From: an uncultured Pseudomonadota bacterium | GTDB lineage: Bacteria; Myxococcota_A; UBA796; GCA-2862545 | Direction: 5' to 3' | Assembly (NCBI GenBank): GCA_903861005.1 | Contig: CAIOSP010000009.1 | Coordinates: 60,692-124,691 of the forward strand | DNA: 64,000 bases | The notes under the pieces: generated by a model | Databases searched by the model: none | Told to the model about the DNA's origin: nothing | The model's input: only the letters and a program-made list of their open reading frames with translations | Shown: piece after piece, positions 63,053 to 64,000 of the stretch | Numbering within the stretch: the stretch's first letter is position 1 | Layout: each line of letters begins with the position of its first letter | Made by a program: the position numbers and the translations under genes

Positions 63053-63978
63053 GTGCGCCCTCACCTCGCCCTGCTGATCGCCCTGACCGCCGGGGCTCGG
63101 ACTACGACCTCTTCGACCCGTCTGGCCTGGTGAGCTGGGGCGACACACCCTCGCTGGAGACGCCACGCCGCACCGACGTCGTCGTCCAGCAGATGCCCGA
63201 CAAGGTCGACGTGCTGTGGATCATCGACAACTCCGGCTCCATGTCGCAGGAGCAGGAGAAGATCGCGACCCAGTTCGACGCCTTCGCCCAGTTCTTCATC
63301 GGCTCGGGCCGGGACTGGCACTTGGGCGTGATCACGACCGACGCGGATGATGGACTTCAGATCGGCCTTCTTCGTCAGGTCGCGGGCATGCACTACCTGA
63401 CCGCCGACACGCCCCACCCGCAGGAGATCTTCGCCCAGATGGCGCGGATCGGCACCTGGGGCTCGTCCGACGAGAAGGGCCTGCAGACCATGTGGAACGC
63501 GGTGACGTTGGCGTCTCCGCAGCACCAGACCTGGAACGCCAGCTTCCTGCGGGATGACGCGTCGCTGCACATCGTCATCGTGGGCGACGAGGACGACCAG
63601 AGCGACCGCGCCACCGTCGGGTATGGCAGCATGCTGCACGCGCTCAAGCCCAACGCGGACACGCCCGTCACGTTCAACGCGATCGTCGGCCCCCAGCCCA
63701 ACGGCTGCCGCGGCGCCACCGGCGACGCCGCGCCCGGCGACCGCTTCATCGAGGTGGCGCAGGACGTGGGCGGCCAGATCTACTCGATCTGCCAGGACGG
63801 CTGGGTCCCCGTGCTGCAGGCGCTGGGCCTCGCCGCCACCGGCATGCGTGAGGAGTACTTCCTCTCCGAGCTGCCGGTGCCGGGCACCATCGACATCCTC
63901 GTGCAGGACCGCCAGCGCGCGTCGCACGGCGGGGACGTCGACAGCGTAGATGCGGGCACGCCCATCGCGGACGCGTGA
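63053..63978 (+). pseudogene. vWA-domain lipoprotein with an apparent one-base deletion in the signal peptide
   Basis: Two frames together make one sensible protein. From GTG 63053 (GGAG 6 nt upstream) the first frame gives VRPHLALLIALTAG, a lipoprotein signal lacking its Cys. The second frame continues SDYDLFDPSGLVSWGDTPSL to the stop at 63978. Adding one base at about 63094-63095 would restore a lipobox (LTAGC) and join them into about 308 residues. The body is a von Willebrand A domain: MIDAS motif VLWIIDNSGSMSQEQEKI, later GVITTDADDG and IVIVGDEDDQSD. It is probably a surface adhesion or binding lipoprotein. The slip could be a real inactivating mutation or a sequence error in a GGGG run. 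Bases 63979-64000 hold no further gene. Confidence 0.75.
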
Positions 63979-64000
63979 GCGGAGCGTGCCTTCGACCACT

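Overview
This 64 kb window is a high-GC chromosomal segment (roughly 70% GC by eye) from a Gram-negative bacterium with an outer membrane. The evidence is an Mla/MCE lipid-transport operon, an OmpA/TSP3 outer-membrane protein, several lipoprotein signal peptides, a LipB and a multi-domain S1. The style of the exported proteins (Asp-Thr-Asp-rich linkers, a MYXO-CTERM-like sorting segment, FG-GAP and vWA lipoproteins, giant TPR proteins, a wax ester synthase) suggests a lineage close to Myxococcota or another former deltaproteobacterial group. This is an inference from gene style only; no 16S rRNA is present.

Layout. 0-10.7 kb, nearly all minus strand: truncated infC, a tRNA-Val(GAC) with its terminator, lipB with a small exported protein, dnaE, a truncated globin coupled to a soluble lytic transglycosylase, grpE, and a membrane-anchored TPR protein. 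10.7-13 kb, plus strand: an ECF sigma factor, a zinc-finger anti-sigma factor and a bactofilin-like membrane protein, each overlapping the next by 4 nt. 13-21.5 kb, minus strand: mlaE-mlaF-mlaD followed by a 1,739-residue TPR protein. 21.7-24.3 kb, plus strand: an FG-GAP/UnbV lipoprotein overlapping an M15 peptidase lipoprotein. 24.3-31.4 kb, minus strand: xerD, mutS and rsmB overlapping one another, then a one-Cys peroxiredoxin lipoprotein, an EcsC-like protein and a DUF4190-like protein. 31.5-33.5 kb: a decayed patch with an hsdR pseudogene, another probable gene remnant and a DUF222/HNH endonuclease. 33.8-42.1 kb: katG, a DUF808 membrane protein, a small anchored protein, and a neutral-lipid module (alpha/beta hydrolase, WS/DGAT, acyl-CoA ligase). 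42.4-51.5 kb, minus strand: a long housekeeping run der-mutL-miaA-accA-aroA-cmk-rpsA. 51.7-64 kb, plus strand: mnmA, rnc, era, an acyl-CoA synthetase, an unusual OmpA/TSP3 protein, a polytopic membrane protein, a three-receiver regulator with a degenerate GGDEF domain, and a vWA lipoprotein interrupted by an apparent frameshift.

How the parts connect. Mismatch repair is split over two loci (mutS at 25-28 kb, mutL at 48-50 kb), and this MutL lacks the usual endonuclease motif. Translation functions are spread through the window (infC, tRNA-Val, rsmB, miaA, mnmA, rpsA, rnc, era, der). Envelope biogenesis is the strongest theme. The most striking items are a MlaD fused to a C-terminal beta-barrel-like region that could bridge inner and outer membranes, an OmpA precursor with an internal MYXO-CTERM-like segment followed by a second signal-like segment, and a GrpE whose stop codon is followed in frame by a complete transmembrane segment. 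Three convergent gene pairs end in the same shared CTAG tetranucleotide, so each pair's two stop codons overlap. No CRISPR array, insertion sequence, prophage or rRNA was seen.
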